Program-made: the position numbers and the translations under genes
Shown here: positions 22,500 through 34,714 of the stretch, piece after piece
How the letters are laid out: each line of letters opens with the position of its first letter
Position numbering within the stretch: position 1 is the stretch's first letter
The notes under the pieces: model-generated
Database searches by the model: none
Told to the model about the DNA's origin: nothing
Seen by the model: the letters and a program-made list of their open reading frames with translations, nothing else
NCBI RefSeq assembly: GCF_050947875.1
Contig: NC_134569.1
Location: forward strand, 205,772,127-205,836,126
Length of the DNA: 64,000 bases
Direction of reading: 5' to 3'
From: Dermacentor variabilis
Taxonomy: Eukaryota; Arthropoda; Arachnida; Ixodida; Ixodidae

Positions 22500-25480
22500 T
22501 CTTCATGTCGTCGCCAAATCTCGTCCCTTCTAACTTCCTGGGGCTTCTCTATAAAAACGACTTGTTTTCTTCTCAAGGCCATGGACGTTGTGTTTACATA
22601 GTGCACTGCTGCTTGGCTTACTTCTAATGCTTCGAGATTCTGCTGACGTAACCTGTCGCCACTTATGCCCTCTGCAAGTAGCGCCTATGCAAATGACGCG
22701 TGCGCCAAGCGGGAAAGGGGTAGCGATGCGGAAATGGCGAATATTGATGATGCTTACGCAATTGTTGATTTCTCAGTTGCGCACGGTTGCGCCCAGGCCG
22801 CCTAGGCAGCCAGGCGCACAGCTTCCTCGTTTTTGCGAGTTGGGCCGCTCATGATTGGAGCCGTTACAAGAATTCCGATGTGTTACGTGGCCGCCGTGTG
22901 CTCGAACACCTAACCGAGCACAGGTAATGGCTGCGCAGTACACAGCGCTAAGTACAGGAAGGTCGAGCTGAAGGCCGCATGTAAGGCTACATGTTTGTAA
23001 CAAAGTATAACCAAAACATCCGATACAAATGTCGCCTATGTGTTTGCAACCGTACTAGCCACGTGACGTAGCTCGGTATCGTTGTGTAGAAGGAAAAGAT
23101 GACGTTACTCAATCACGCATGTGTCGCGTGAATATGTGGCGTCTTGGTCTCACCACGCATGAAGCAATGGGATTTACATTTAGCCTTTACATCTTACTCG
23201 GCGTTCGGACAGAGGTGTCACTGGGCAGTGAATCGAATTGAGCGGTAGTAGTGCGTTTCATAGAGCTCGCTCTGCTGTACTAGGTAGATTCCACCAATCT
23301 CAAACCTGTTCTCATCGGGGCTTACAAGGCTTACAATTGCGCCATTGGGTGCACATATTTGACGGTTGCCTGACTATAGCATCCCCCCCCCCGCCTTGGA
23401 CACGTAGGTACCAGAAATGGCACGAAAAGTCTCGGGAAGCAAGACAGAGGGATGCCAGCCCGCGCTCCGCACCTTTGACTACGGTGGGCACACAGCGAAT
23501 AAGGAGCGAGCTCGATTGTAAGGCTAGATCGTAGGACTCCCCCCCCCCCCTACTAGCTGAATCAGAAATCAAGCATAGTAACAAAGCTTCGTAACGCACG
23601 AATAACTGTATTCAGTTATGCGTAATTTCCGCGCCTTAGCACTCATCCGCCCATAGCAACGCCATCGAGGTGTTTATATATACAAATATATCAGTGGATA
23701 TATTTGTAGACATATGTGCGAAGGTTACACGTGCGCCGAATGCAAGCACGAGCAAAGGTGCATAACCACCACATGCTGACCGACAAAGTAGTGCATGTAA
23801 GCGCACCTCTGTTTTGCGTAATAAAACAATCATTCCTACATAAAACTTGAAGGTATGCTCTAAAGTACACTGACATCTCTATAGAATAGCCTAGCGCAAC
23901 ATATTAATGGGATTCCTTGCTGTACTTAATTTTCCTTGATTTAGCCATTCGGTATGTAGCGATGGCTGCACCCAAATTCTCAGCCAACCCTCCACAACAG
24001 GTTTGCGCCTCTGTGACATAAGATGTACAGAATGTTTATATACAGAAAATCATTTGTCACAGTTATCTACGCCATACACGTGTCAGCACCATTTCTCGTT
24101 CGTCAATCGTCGTACAGCCCTTCCCCCTCGCGACGTCGCTTCGTGGACGTCCCACACCGTGCATCCACCAGATACAGGGCTTCCACTACCGTGTAGCTTA
24201 CGATCGGGGTAGGTAATGGACGTAAAATTATCAAAAATAAAGGTGCCCTTTGTGGCGGATAACGATAAACATATCGCGTGGGTTCCGCGCTGCATAACAT
24301 GAACGTTGACGGAACTGCATGCACCGCCGTTAGTTGTATATGATTTAATTCGTGCCGCTTTACTGAAGCTTCGCTCCACGTACATTGCAATATGTATGTT
24401 TGATCTGCACCATTTTCGAAAAACCATAGAAAGAAGCAGGGCAGTAATGCAGGCATAGGCTTAGAGCTGCGCGCGAGCGATTGATCTGCGCTGCACTCTG
24501 GAGAACAATAGACGCAGCCCTACATAATAAATGTCGGACAATGACAAGGACAATGAAGTACACCCACTGGGTGGTCTCCTCAGTATGCATACGATAATAA
24601 ATAACCAATAAAATTCGCGCAATACCGTTACGACGGCCATATTTCACCGTACGTAGTTGCTGACCATTTATCGTTTAGCTCGTCACAACACACACGCGCG
24701 TGCAAGACTTTCAGCATCACGAGACGGTGTACTCGTGGAATTCGTCGAGGGCACACTTGCAGTGGCTAGAACAGGGAAGTGTGATGGACGCGCCGGCTCG
24801 CGCGTGGTGCTTCAGAAGGAAACTTCCAGGGGGCGCTGCCACACGCATACACGTCGGCCGCGACGGCGGCTAGCAGCCGCAGCGCAGGGGCCCTGCGCGG
24901 AATGCGATCATCCGCGCGCGCAGTCAGGAATGCAATAACAAATAAGAGAGCTTCACACTATACATATATGCTGGCTCGTTCATCGCTGCAAATTGCTATA
25001 TAGTAGCATAGCCCCTTACGAATTACAGGGCGACAAGGTAACAATCCGATTGAGCGCACGTCGATGGTAGAATGCAGCTTGTTCTATCTGGTTATTGAAC
25101 GCAAAGCAAGAAAATTCCCAGTGGTAACTCGGAAGCCAACATTTTATTTTCAGCGCACTGCTTGCGCAAACAACTCATTTTTTGAAGAATGGTTCAGAAT
25201 CTGTTCAAAGCAAACCATTCTCAGTCGTCGATGATATTTTGGCATGCGACACGTCTGAGCTGGTGCTCTTTCTTTTTCACGAGAACAAAAAAAAACATTT
25301 TGTTTAGGTAGTTTACAAGCAGTTCATACATAACGTTGTCAGCCTCTGCTAAGTGACGCGCCTGAGCTTCAGGTGCTTCTTCTCACGGGAAGACGCGCTC
25401 TCTTTGTTGAGTGCCTTCGTGTAGAAGTGCAAACGGGTGACCAAAAAAAATTTTGTGACCTGGTTAATGAGGTTGGGGCC
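22500..25480. other. No gene or clear repeat recognised
   Basis: Mixed-composition sequence with two C homopolymers (about 23385-23394 and 23540-23550). The open frames here are short, overlap on both strands, and carry no motif I recognise. Confidence 0.4.
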
Positions 25481-25483
25481 ATG

Positions 25484-27180
25484 CTGCGCACACCCTAGCA
25501 TGGCGTCATATTTTTTTGCAGGCAGAAGACAAGCTTTTCCAAGCTGTCACTGTGCAGTTGGTTGTAACTGAACCACACCGAAAAAGTAGTTTCAAGGGCA
25601 TCTACATTTGAGAAGAGCTTCTCAGAATGGTATATGAGGCCCCGCAGAACTTGATGAACATAGCCAGCTATTCGTTGGCTTCGTCGGCGGAAAGAAGGAG
25701 CTCTTCGAAGCATTCTTTGCACGCAGTCTTCAGGATTGTTTTGTGCGCAACATACCCTGCCATGTAGAAGAGCAGCCGCGGATCGCTCATCTTTTCAGGG
25801 TACTCATAGTCGGGGAGCATTGCGGACTTGGCTCAGCCGGCACGTCAGCAGCTACTTAAAGCCAAGCTTCTCACGAAGGTACTTCATTAGATCAAGCGTG
25901 GCCTCAAGCGTGACCGTTAGTCCCTTGGCAGTGCTTGCTGAAAGAAATCCGGCTGGTGACGTTCCCGCGTGAGCCTCCTATCGGTTTAAGCAGTCCAATA
26001 CATCCTTGACGTGCCTTTCATGTGCAGAGTTTGGTTTCAACCCCTCAGGTGGAATCCGTGCTGTCATTGCTTTTACTAGCTTCCACATCAACAGAACAAA
26101 AGTTTGAGTTGGTGCGGAGTCACCCCAGTGCTCCTTTAACTGATTCTTGTAGAAAAACAGGCCCCGAAGCACCTGCTGAATGAAAAGGTGCAATGCCAGG
26201 TTTACCTTCATCTTTTCAAAGTTGTTAGGTCTCACGTGAGCAAGAGTTTTCTTCAGCATCACTTTAAGGGTACGTGGACACTTATCGTCTATGTGTGCTG
26301 CTCTGATGTGCTCAGTATAGACAGAACCTTCAGGTTTTTTGTATCTTGCTTTAAGTAGGTCATTTCGAACACATTTTATCACGTTCGAAAAATCCGAAAT
26401 GAAGAGGCGTCTTCCACTGTCAAAAGGGTATGGGGCAGATGGCTTTATGGACGTCGAGGAGCCCGCAATCACAAAAAGGCGCCACATTGAACGGTTCCAT
26501 GAAGCTCCTTCCACCGCGATATAATCCACCTTGAGCCGAGCCTTTTCTGCGAGCTACACGGCTTCTGTTATGATCTTGCACAAAAGCGCAGCCTTCACAT
26601 ATCCCCTGGAAGCGAAAACACCGAATATCTGGTGCCAGGAACCAGGGAAAGGCTGAAACATGATCACGAGACCGTGATTGCAGGGAATGTGTTTGTCATT
26701 TTCCGATGTGAATTTTCCCCAAGTCTCACCAGCCCTTCAGCTCCCCTCCTGCTCCAACAATCAAGAAATCTGACAGCTTCAGTTCGTCCACAATCAGGCC
26801 GCCGTGGCACTTGACTTCCTCTATAGATTTTGCTTTTCTTTCAATGCCTGTGATAATAGCAGGGTTGAGGCCAAACCCATCCTTGTATTTCCGCATGTGC
26901 ACCTTGAAACTGCTTCCGCTTGGGAGGATGAGTACGCCTTCCCGCCCGACATGCTCGTAGAGCCTCGGGTTTTTCATTATGATTATTACGCAATCAAGCA
27001 ACCAGTCCGGATTGTACTACATGCCTTTCGTTGATTTTTGGTGAGCGGCTTGAAAGCATTGCATAAGAGCAAGTCCTTGCTTCGGTGGAAGGGCTTGTAA
27101 CCAGTCTGCGAGGACGCCCTCTTCAAGTTCTGCACTTTCTCTCTTCCGTTTCTCAATAGTTTGAGTGTAAAGTGAGAACT
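25484..27180 (-). pseudogene. P-element-like transposase, frameshifted
   Basis: On the minus strand: 27040-27180 gives a charged helical stretch (EKRKRESAELEEGVLADW). 26726-27001 gives the SPRLYEH-type block (NPRLYEHVGREGVLILPS), DGFGLNPAI and HGGLIVDELKLS. 25978-26529 gives VEGASWNRSMWRLF, SGRRLFISDFSNVIKCVRND and a long helical region. 25495-25722 gives the last part. This is the order of the P-element/THAP9 transposase family: helix, DDE-like core with GLIxDExKL, GTP-binding-like insertion. Frames change at about 26700, 25980 and 25730, so no intact enzyme exists. No THAP zinc finger or terminal inverted repeats were found. Confidence 0.75.
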
Positions 27181-27199
27181 AGGCTTTCAGCCGGCAGGT

Positions 27200-29640
27200 G
27201 GCTTGTGCGTGCGCTCTTCTGCGTTTTGAAATTGCCGCAGCACAAAACGAAAGGAGCACTACTTCCCAGAGATCAGGGCGCGTGGCGTTACTGAAGCAGC
27301 AGAGCCGGCGCAACTCTTACTGGGCGATGTGTAAACGTCAGCGCGTGCCCCTCGCGGCTCCCCGGTGGGCGGCTTCACTGCGTCTCATAGACGCTGCGTG
27401 CTTGTCGCCAAACTTCCCCATTCTAGTTACTGTACCACAGTCGAACATCTTCGCCCTCTCATTCTGTCCTCCTCTCCTCACGAAGAATAGCCAACTAGAA
27501 CAGACCCCTCGTCTATCTCCTTTCCCCTTTATTCGTTCTTTCCCACTCTCTCTTGATGTTCATTCTTGTCGCACAACCAGTCTCACCAGCTTACTTATTA
27601 TTGTGTATTTCTTTTGTAACATAAACCGCTCTGAAAATCCAATTCGTTACTTTATGACTGAATTCTGCTGAAACCTACGTGACTCACTGGGCAGCCTACA
27701 ATTAGCACACTTTTTTTGTGATAAGTTTACTTATCATCTCGGTTATCGCTCTTCCGGTGTCTTATTTATTTGTTTTTTTTTTGTATTTTTTCTGTTGAAT
27801 ACTTTGCATTTACGCAACCTTATGAGGTCCTTACGCCGTTTCTCATGTTACGTAATTTATTTAGCATTTCCTGTACTCAACCTTGATATTCCTTCTGAAG
27901 AGCAGCAGTGATTGTAAACATATTGCACGAACGAAGCAATGATTATACTATGGCACCTATACCCATTATGGGGGACTCGCCACGTAGCCAGAGGTTTAAC
28001 GACTGGGGGGAGAGGAAACATTAGACAAAAATTACGTCACTGAAAAAGTCGAAATTGTAAAAAAGGAATGAAAGTAGAAAAACTACTGCTTGAGACTTTT
28101 TTTTTTTTTGAAAACCTATTCTTTATGAAAAGATAGCAAATTTGAAGGTAATAAATTTTAATAAATTTCAGACTGAATTTCTGCAATACATTTATTAATG
28201 TATCCGTAAGTTGGCGCGATATTCTTCATGTGTCACAAAGGAACTCGCAGACCGCCACGCACACATTCTGTGGCAGAAATTCACTCTGGATGCCTTGAAG
28301 GAGATAATGTTTTCACTGCTTTTTCCTCTTGATTGTAAATGAATCGCTGATTAATACAACAAAATCTATTGTTTCAGAATCTTTGAAGATATGGCATAGA
28401 GGGAACGGCGCCAGGCAAAACCTGTACATGGAAAATATTTTGAATGGATGAATACGAAATCGTAATTTTGTAAGACCAATTTCCAATTTACGTGTGGCAC
28501 ACAACTGATTGTCCCAAATGAAAAGCAAATGGCTAAAGTCTGTTGTTTAGAATATGCGTATTGCAGATTATAATAAAAGAGAACATTTTCTAAATCTAGC
28601 CCCGCGATGAAAGCACAAGTCGGCAGAACTGACACGACTGGTCCATCTAGAGATGTACGCGCAAGCGTGTCGACAGTGTCGTTTTATTAGCAAACCACGG
28701 TCACCCGGTACAAATATCAAGCGCACCAGACGGAATGTCGAAGCGTTTGAGGTTGCATACATTAAAACGTGTATCGTCTGAGGATGAGGCGAGTGCTCCG
28801 CACACTGACAATTAATCAGTCACTTCTACAGCTGTTCTTGAAAAGCTAAATCAACTGCTAATAATTCTGCCTCAAGTATAGAAGATACATGCCGAAATCG
28901 CTATGAATAAGACCCGGATAGCTCATGAGAATAAATGTCTACACGCGCTCTCACTAATTCCCACGTTGATGCATCCGTCGCTACTACACCAATGATCTTC
29001 AATTACGCTTAATGATCTTCTAATAGGCCGCATAGATATCTAGTGGGCCGGAAATTATTAGTTGAAGGACATATATCAATAAATTAAATTTCAGGAGTAC
29101 TTAAGGGCGTTTTTGGGAAAGTACTGTCGCTTAACAGAACTTTAAATGGTCCTACTTGCGCTTGCACAAAACACAACCAGCGGATTGTACAGAGAGGACC
29201 CTGTTTTATCAAAGAACGCAGATATTTCCTTATACGTACAAGCTGCGGTCCTCTCAATAAGGATAAGTAAATGTTTAAGTAGCCTTTTACTGTTTGAAAG
29301 CGAAATCTGCAAACAAGTCTAGCTAATCGCGCTCCTGGATATATTATTAGCAAAAACTTTTGACCCAACAAGACAAATACGCAGAGCATCTCACTCAATA
29401 ACTAGAGCGTAATCTTGTATGCTGGCCCATCGGATAATGAAACCCACCTAAATTCCAATGTGGATCATAGATACTCTCTACAAACCATAATGCCTAGAGC
29501 CTAGAGCAGCGGCGACCGAGTTTGCGAACCATGCCAACAGTGGGTGCCGCCTTAGACGTAACATGTTCGATGCGGTTGCATTAGCTAAGTTTCAGTCTTA
29601 TATAGCCCCTACACATTTAACAAAGTTGCGCGGAGCGATC
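27200..29640. other. No gene recognised
   Basis: AT-rich sequence with long T and A runs (for example around 27770 and 28100). The short frames on both strands carry no known motif. A pyrimidine-rich stretch near 27470-27560 resembles LINE tails, but without coding support. Confidence 0.4.
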
Positions 29641-29654
29641 ATCTCCTAACGTTA

Positions 29655-30068
29655 TTAAAGGCAGACATTACCAGGTATAGTTAAGGGAAATACAATCAAG
29701 GTACTCTTGCTAATATTTATTGGCCTATTTGGATTGTCAAGCCGACCTTCAAGTATTGATAAATAATATTGTTGCATTCTATGCAACGGGCAAACATCCC
29801 TCGCTGACACGAAGAATGCAGCGTCGTCTGCGTAAACACATACTTGTTGGTGTGGACACAATGGAACAGAACTGATAATATTAAAGAAGCAAAATGGGGT
29901 CAGAACGGAACCTTGTGGAACTCCTCCGAACTTATCATATTTTGGCGTCGAAACGCCGCTTTGGGAGCAACAGAAAATTCTATCTTTTCGGAATTCCAAA
30001 ATTAAATTTGCATAACATGGAGTAAAATTCATGCTCCTTGCAATATTCAGGAGAATGACATGCTCCAC
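29655..30068 (-). pseudogene. LINE reverse transcriptase fragment (catalytic core)
   Basis: A 137-codon frame containing FGGVPQGSVLTPFCFFNIIS and QQVCVYADDAAFFV, the two hallmark blocks of Jockey/I-like RTs. The catalytic YADD is intact, but flanking domains are missing and the frame ends in an early stop. It is a short isolated fragment. Confidence 0.8.
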
Positions 30069-30477
30069 ACTGACGTATGCCTAGTTGTATCAAGAATTTC
30101 CAACGCTGCATACTGCGGCCTGTGTCGAGCAAGTTTAATGCGTCCCGCGAAATCAACATGTACGCCCTTCCTGTTCATAGCTTCGGCGCGCGTTTGTTCG
30201 TAGTCGCCGCTTTCGTCGGGCCACTGTCGACGTTCTCATTATTGAGGCGTAATATTTGCAGCTGCGGCGCTACGCGAATTCACTTGCTCTTCTAAAGAAT
30301 AGCGAAGAATTTCTACAATAACAATATTTGGCCTTCATTTGGCAGAACTAATTATCGAAGCTTAAGGCTGCTGATATTATTGCAGAATAAGATGGAGTCT
30401 CAAATAGGTAACTGCACTGAGAAGTCCAAGTCTACCTCGAAAAAAATGGCTGTGGCTTAGCTAAGGTTAAGCCCAGG

Positions 30478-31119
30478 ATGCGAAGCATACTCGCCTTTAT
30501 TTTAGTTGTTGAACCACTGTTTAGCCTGGTGAACTGCTGTTGCTTGGCTATATTTGGTTCGGCTACACGAAGAAACAACTCATGCGTTACTCTGCTTCGC
30601 CTTCAAGAGTGGAACGCGACAGCGTTCCCGTCGTCCAGCCAAGGGGTGTAAGACAATGGGCTACGGCGCAGCGACTACGCGCCCCGCATAGGACGCGGTG
30701 AGCGTCGAGCAACGCAGCGTTCGGCGCGGCAACGAAATGTGCGCCTGAGCAAGCGACGCACGCCTGAGCCTTAGAAACAGCTCGTTTCTAAGGCAACACC
30801 GCATTCACTAGAGGCGCTTTTGTACCGCTTTGAAGCATCCTACTCGTGGCTCAGTGGTAGCGTCTCCGTCTCACACTCCGGAGACCCTGGTTGGATTGCA
30901 AGATTGGCTGGAGACCCCAGCCAATCTTGCAAGAGTTGAGCCAAAGCCACGTAGAAACAAGCGCAGCTGCTTACATACGGCCGCGACGCCGCGAGCGACG
31001 GCGCGAGTTGGGGCCCCGTTTCTCCTCTGTCGTGACGTCACGGTGTCACGTGGTCAGCCTTGAAGGCGACACCGCCGCGCCTGAGGAGCTGGGTTGAGCT
31101 CTAGTAATATGCTTCGCAT
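30478..31119. repeat. Composite dispersed repeat with inverted ends and hairpins
   Basis: ATGCGAAGCATA at 30478-30489 is repeated in inverted form as TATGCTTCGCAT at 31108-31119. Inside lie two clean hairpins: GCCTTAGAAAC/GTTTCTAAGGC at 30768-30794 (11-bp stem, 5-nt loop) and a 16-bp stem at 30896-30911/30917-30932. A tRNA-like head sits between them. The whole 640-bp unit looks like a non-coding repeat, possibly a SINE nested in a small DNA element. No second copy exists in this window. Confidence 0.5.
30838..30900 (+). repeat. tRNA-derived SINE head
   Basis: GTGGCTCAGTGGTAGCGTC is a good pol III A box, and CCTGGTTGGATTGC, about 35 bases later, is a decayed B box (expected GGTTCGATTCC). It lacks a full cloverleaf, so it is SINE-like rather than a tRNA gene. 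Confidence 0.55.
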
Positions 31120-31609
31120 AAAACTATAGCCTCTTCACCATGAGCTTAATAAACAAGTTAAGGCTGATCACTGGAAAACTAATTTTGAGCTCCTAGCGGT
31201 AACATTATAAAACATCGAAAATGTTTAGTCTCTGTATTTGAAATCAAGTACTCAATTAACAACGCCTCTCCTCCTTTATTTTGCATATAGACATTGCTAA
31301 GACAACAAATCAAGCAGATGGACCCACGTCTTTTATTGTTTAAAGTGAATGAATAGAGAAGTGCAGCTCGCGCCCTTCGTGACTGTATCACCGGTCGGGA
31401 CGGACTGCTAAAGTGTGTCGCGGCCAAGAAAGAGGAAAAACGTCAAGGCAGAAGAGAAGAGAGGCTAAACTAGACCAACACCTAATTAGCAAGAAAAGTT
31501 AGATAAGGATATGAATTGTAAAGAGTGGTCCAATACACTGTTCCAGGTATCTTGTTCCGTCATAGCGTCGAGTGGAGACTGAGTTCCAGTATAACTTCGT
31601 AGCACAAGT

Positions 31610-32164
31610 CTAAATAGTGGCCGTTATGACGGCGGCGCTGTGTTGGTCCGAGTCATTCGACACGGTGTGACGAGCCACGGACTCTGTCGTGGCAGCGGTC
31701 GCCTGGGTAACGAGCAGCATCTCCAGTTCCCGCTCGTCAGCGTCCATCGTCGAGAATTCCGCGATGGCGGCCTTGCTTCGCCCTTTCCGGTAGGTGGCGC
31801 TAATGGCCAGGTATAGCCAGAGCAGCACGAAGATGAGCGCGGCGATCGTGTAACAGGCGCAGAAAAAGTCCACGGCACCTTCCTCCACACGAACTACGCC
31901 TGCACGTTGCTGCTGCTGGGGAGGCGGCTGTATGTAGCTATGCACCACGACCGCGCTGGCGCTGCCTGAGTACAGGGCGGGCTTACCCTGTGGCGCCCTC
32001 ATTGCGGGTGCCCACAACGACGGCGGCCGACGTTGCAGCGGTAGCTGAGGCCGCCACACTGGAGGCAGAGCGCGAGGACGAGCGTATAGGCCGCGGCCGT
32101 GGCTTCGGCGTGGCGGCTCTTGTTGCTGCGAGAATAATTGCCCGCCGATATATATTGCCAGCAT
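31610..32164 (-). CDS. Hypothetical single-pass membrane protein
   Basis: A 184-codon minus-strand frame with GC-rich third positions. Residues 1-90 are arginine/proline/glutamine-rich (QPPPQQQQ near 79-86). Residues about 100-122 form one hydrophobic segment (FFCACYTIAALIFVLLWLYL), followed by a basic stop-transfer patch (YRKGRSK). The tail is acidic then Thr/Ala-rich. The start is uncertain: ATG at 32164 may be right, or the frame may be a 3' exon beginning at CAACAAGAG after a TTCTCGCAG acceptor near 32129. It is not a known family. Lack of repeat-like neighbours and the clean membrane segment favour a real gene, but RNA evidence is needed. Confidence 0.45.
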   Translation of the reverse strand: MLAIYIGGQLFSQQQEPPRRSHGRGLYARPRALPPVWRPQLPLQRRPPSLWAPAMRAPQGKPALYSGSASAVVVHSYIQPPPQQQQRAGVVRVEEGAVDFFCACYTIAALIFVLLWLYLAISATYRKGRSKAAIAEFSTMDADERELEMLLVTQATAATTESVARHTVSNDSDQHSAAVITATI

Positions 32165-32734
32165 GGCTTACATAGCAGCTTACACAGCAATACGTAACGA
32201 CAGACTACAATGCGAAACAAGCCACGCCCCTGTCCCTTTGAACGGCGCCGTCACAATAGCTAGGCCATGCTTACGCTATAGCCAATGTCCGCGGCCCGCA
32301 CAAAACAGATGAACGAGATCAAACGGGCACAAACCCGGCTGGATTCGCGCAGCGGTTACTAGAAGTAACACCCGTTCAGAAATTAAAATTTATCTCTTGC
32401 AAGTCCTTTATTCGGTATTACGTGCTAAGCTACCCATATGAATCACTCCAACCAACCAAACATTTGCGTTATTCTACTAGCGATAAAGACGGCGCGGAAA
32501 TGTGACAGTGTCTGTCGAAGTGAAGAACAGCGATCGAAAGAGGTATGTGATCCGCCGCCGGCGTTTCGACAAGAAGCTTTGCCTTTCGGACAACAGTGAC
32601 GAAGACAAGCTCCCGTTTGGGAACACTGGCTCCAGAGAGGATGTCGTGTTCGACGAGTGTCGATTACTTCCAAATGTCCGCCTTTCTGCCAATGTGCGCG
32701 GTGTGCGTATAGGTTCAGTAATGGCCCAGGGAGA

Positions 32735-32836
32735 TACACGCCGTGGTGTGGCTCGGTGGATAAGGGGTTCCGCTGCTGAGCACGAAGTGGCACCTTCAAT
32801 TGCCTGCTGCAATAATTTGAATCCGGGTTCATTTTG
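32735..32836 (+). repeat. tRNA-derived SINE relic
   Basis: GTGTGGCTCGGTGGATAAGG resembles a pol III A box, followed by GCTGCTGAGCACGAAGTGGC, which matches the anticodon-arm region of the SINE at 33303-33544. The B box is destroyed. It appears to be an old 5' fragment. Confidence 0.45.
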
Positions 32837-33302
32837 AAACAGCTCAAGACAAATGTCAGAAACGCCCGTGCACTTGAATTTGTGTGCAGTTTAAACAACT
32901 GTAGGTTGTATAAACTATAACGACGCCGTCCACTACCGCGTAGCTCATAACCTACCTGACGACACTCTCAATTTCTCGGCGACACTCCCGAACCTCCCGA
33001 AGGTAACACCATATCATATGCAAAAAATAATAAAAAAAAGAACAGCGTCATGCAGCCCAGCCGCATCTAATCCTTCTCATGTGCTAGGAGGCTAGCCGAA
33101 GTGAGACTTAAATTGGCCGGGGGAGGGGGGAGGGTAGGTACAGTGCAGGTCTCAGTCAATTCGCTTTGGATCGACAGCTGTGTTAGGGAGTGCGTTGCAT
33201 AATGACAGTTTTTTGGGCCAACTTCGCGGCTGTACAATATTGTTATGTGACGAAGTCTGCTGCTAGCGGAAAGGAGCCACTGTCACCAGACACTCCCCCC
33301 GT

Positions 33303-33544
33303 CAATAATAATAATATATGGGGTTTTACGTGCCAAAACCACTTTCTGATTATGAGGCACGCCGTAGTGGAGGACTCCGGAAATTTAGACCACCTGGGGT
33401 TCTTTAACGTGCACCTAAATCTAAGTACACGGGTGTTTTCGCATTTCGCCCCCATCGAAATGCGGCCGCCGTGGCCGGGATTCGATCCCGCGACCTCGTG
33501 TTCAGCAGCCTAACACCATAGCCACTGAGCAACCACGGCGGGTT
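33303..33544 (-). mobile_element. tRNA-derived SINE with 10-bp target duplication
   Basis: On the minus strand it starts CCGCCGTGGTTGCTCAGTGG (A box), has GGGATCGAATCCC (B box), then a conserved body ending GGTTTTGGCACGTAAAACCC, and an AT-rich trinucleotide tail (ATTATTATT). CTCCCCCCGT at 33293-33302 and 33545-33554 is a perfect 10-bp target duplication, which fixes both ends. It resembles the tRNA-related SINEs described in hard ticks (Ruka type). Such SINEs are transcribed by pol III and mobilised by LINE machinery. Confidence 0.88.
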
Positions 33545-33559
33545 CTCCCCCCGTTCCTT

Positions 33560-34195
33560 AATTATGCACGTGCGCACATGCTGTATGCGATGAGAATAGG
33601 TGCCGCGAGATGTTTTATAATGTACTAACAGCCATTCATCGCTTTGTTTCTGACGTTTCTGTCAACTGGAAATTAAAAACAGCGTTTCATTTTCTTTGTC
33701 ATCGTCGTCTTGCTCCCCTCTCATTTTTAGAATGCACATACTAACGGGAACAGCACGCATTTTCAGACTGCACTATCATAGGAATCGGCCGACATTTTTA
33801 TACTGCACTATTCTCCAGCTGGGCAGTCCAGTAACGCGATAAGGAAAGGCGCGGTAACTTGCTGAGAAAGTAATTGTCAATAAATTTGAAAATAACAAGA
33901 CAATTTGCTTTGAAACCACACAACAAGTGCCTTGCTCTCGTTGCTTCAAGTGTGAACAAAATCTGACGGATTCCTGCGTAACCTGCACGAAACGCTGCTG
34001 CCTACATGCATTCCAGAAAGTATAGCTAATTCTTCAGCAAAGTAATCGACAGGTAAATGCTTCCGCATTCCACTATGTTGCATTTTGTCTTTGTTTGGCG
34101 CTCTTCAGTATCGTCATAGAGTTTTTGCACACCGCCGAACTTATGGGCTTCATAAACAGCGCTTAATGGATCAGGCTGTCCAGAAGGAAAGCTAC
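33560..34195. other. No gene recognised
   Basis: Mostly AT-rich sequence without motifs. Short frames only. Confidence 0.4.
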
Positions 34196-34200
34196 CTGGA

Positions 34201-34713
34201 TCAAATTTTAAATAAACCGGCCAGCTCGCTCACCACTGCCTGAGGCTGGTCTTCAGCAGCGACCGCGTGGTGCGACTCGAAAGTCAAAGGCAACACGCGT
34301 AGGTGCTCGTCCGTCTGCTCGACCTCTTCGGGAACGGCGCCTGTTGCCCTAATCTGCTTGGCCTCCGCCCTGTGCTCCCGGCCTGTGGTCTTGTGCTTCG
34401 AAATCTTGGCCCGGTGCGAAGCGGCCATAGTGCCTGCTGCACCCGCCGGCAGGTGGGCATGTTCTTGCAGCGGCGGCGTGAGAAGCCCGTCTGTAGGTTT
34501 GGGCACAGCTGGAGCTGCAAATCCTGCGCCAGCATCTTGGGCAAGCAGTCCCGGACCGGGAGCATCTGGCACCGCTGCCGCCCCATGCTGCAGCACTTGC
34601 GGTGGAGACTCTTTCCTCTCGCCTCTTGCAGCGAGGTCGGCAGGTTGTGGAGGCTGTTCTCCTGCACCTGTGGTGCCTTGCTTTGCAGCCATCTCGCTGC
34701 AGATGATTGACAC
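34201..34713 (-). CDS. Hypothetical Ala/Pro-rich protein or exon
   Basis: A 170-codon frame with GC-rich composition in an otherwise AT-rich area, which suggests selection or a recent GC-rich insert. The protein is Ala/Pro/Gln/Glu-rich with no known domain, membrane segment or signal peptide. Frames on the opposite strand are also open, which lowers confidence. The region may be a real exon, an untranslated GC-rich segment, or chance. Confidence 0.25.
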   Translation of the reverse strand: MSIICSEMAAKQGTTGAGEQPPQPADLAARGERKESPPQVLQHGAAAVPDAPGPGLLAQDAGAGFAAPAVPKPTDGLLTPPLQEHAHLPAGAAGTMAASHRAKISKHKTTGREHRAEAKQIRATGAVPEEVEQTDEHLRVLPLTFESHHAVAAEDQPQAVVSELAGLFKI

Positions 34714-34714
34714 T

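Noticed and set aside
24003..24456. Overlapping frames of about 70-117 codons on both strands
   Set aside because: No motif, mutually overlapping, no splice or promoter support.
33303..33544. tRNA gene on the minus strand
   Set aside because: A and B boxes are present, but there is a long non-tRNA body, an AT-rich tail and a 10-bp target duplication, so it is a SINE.
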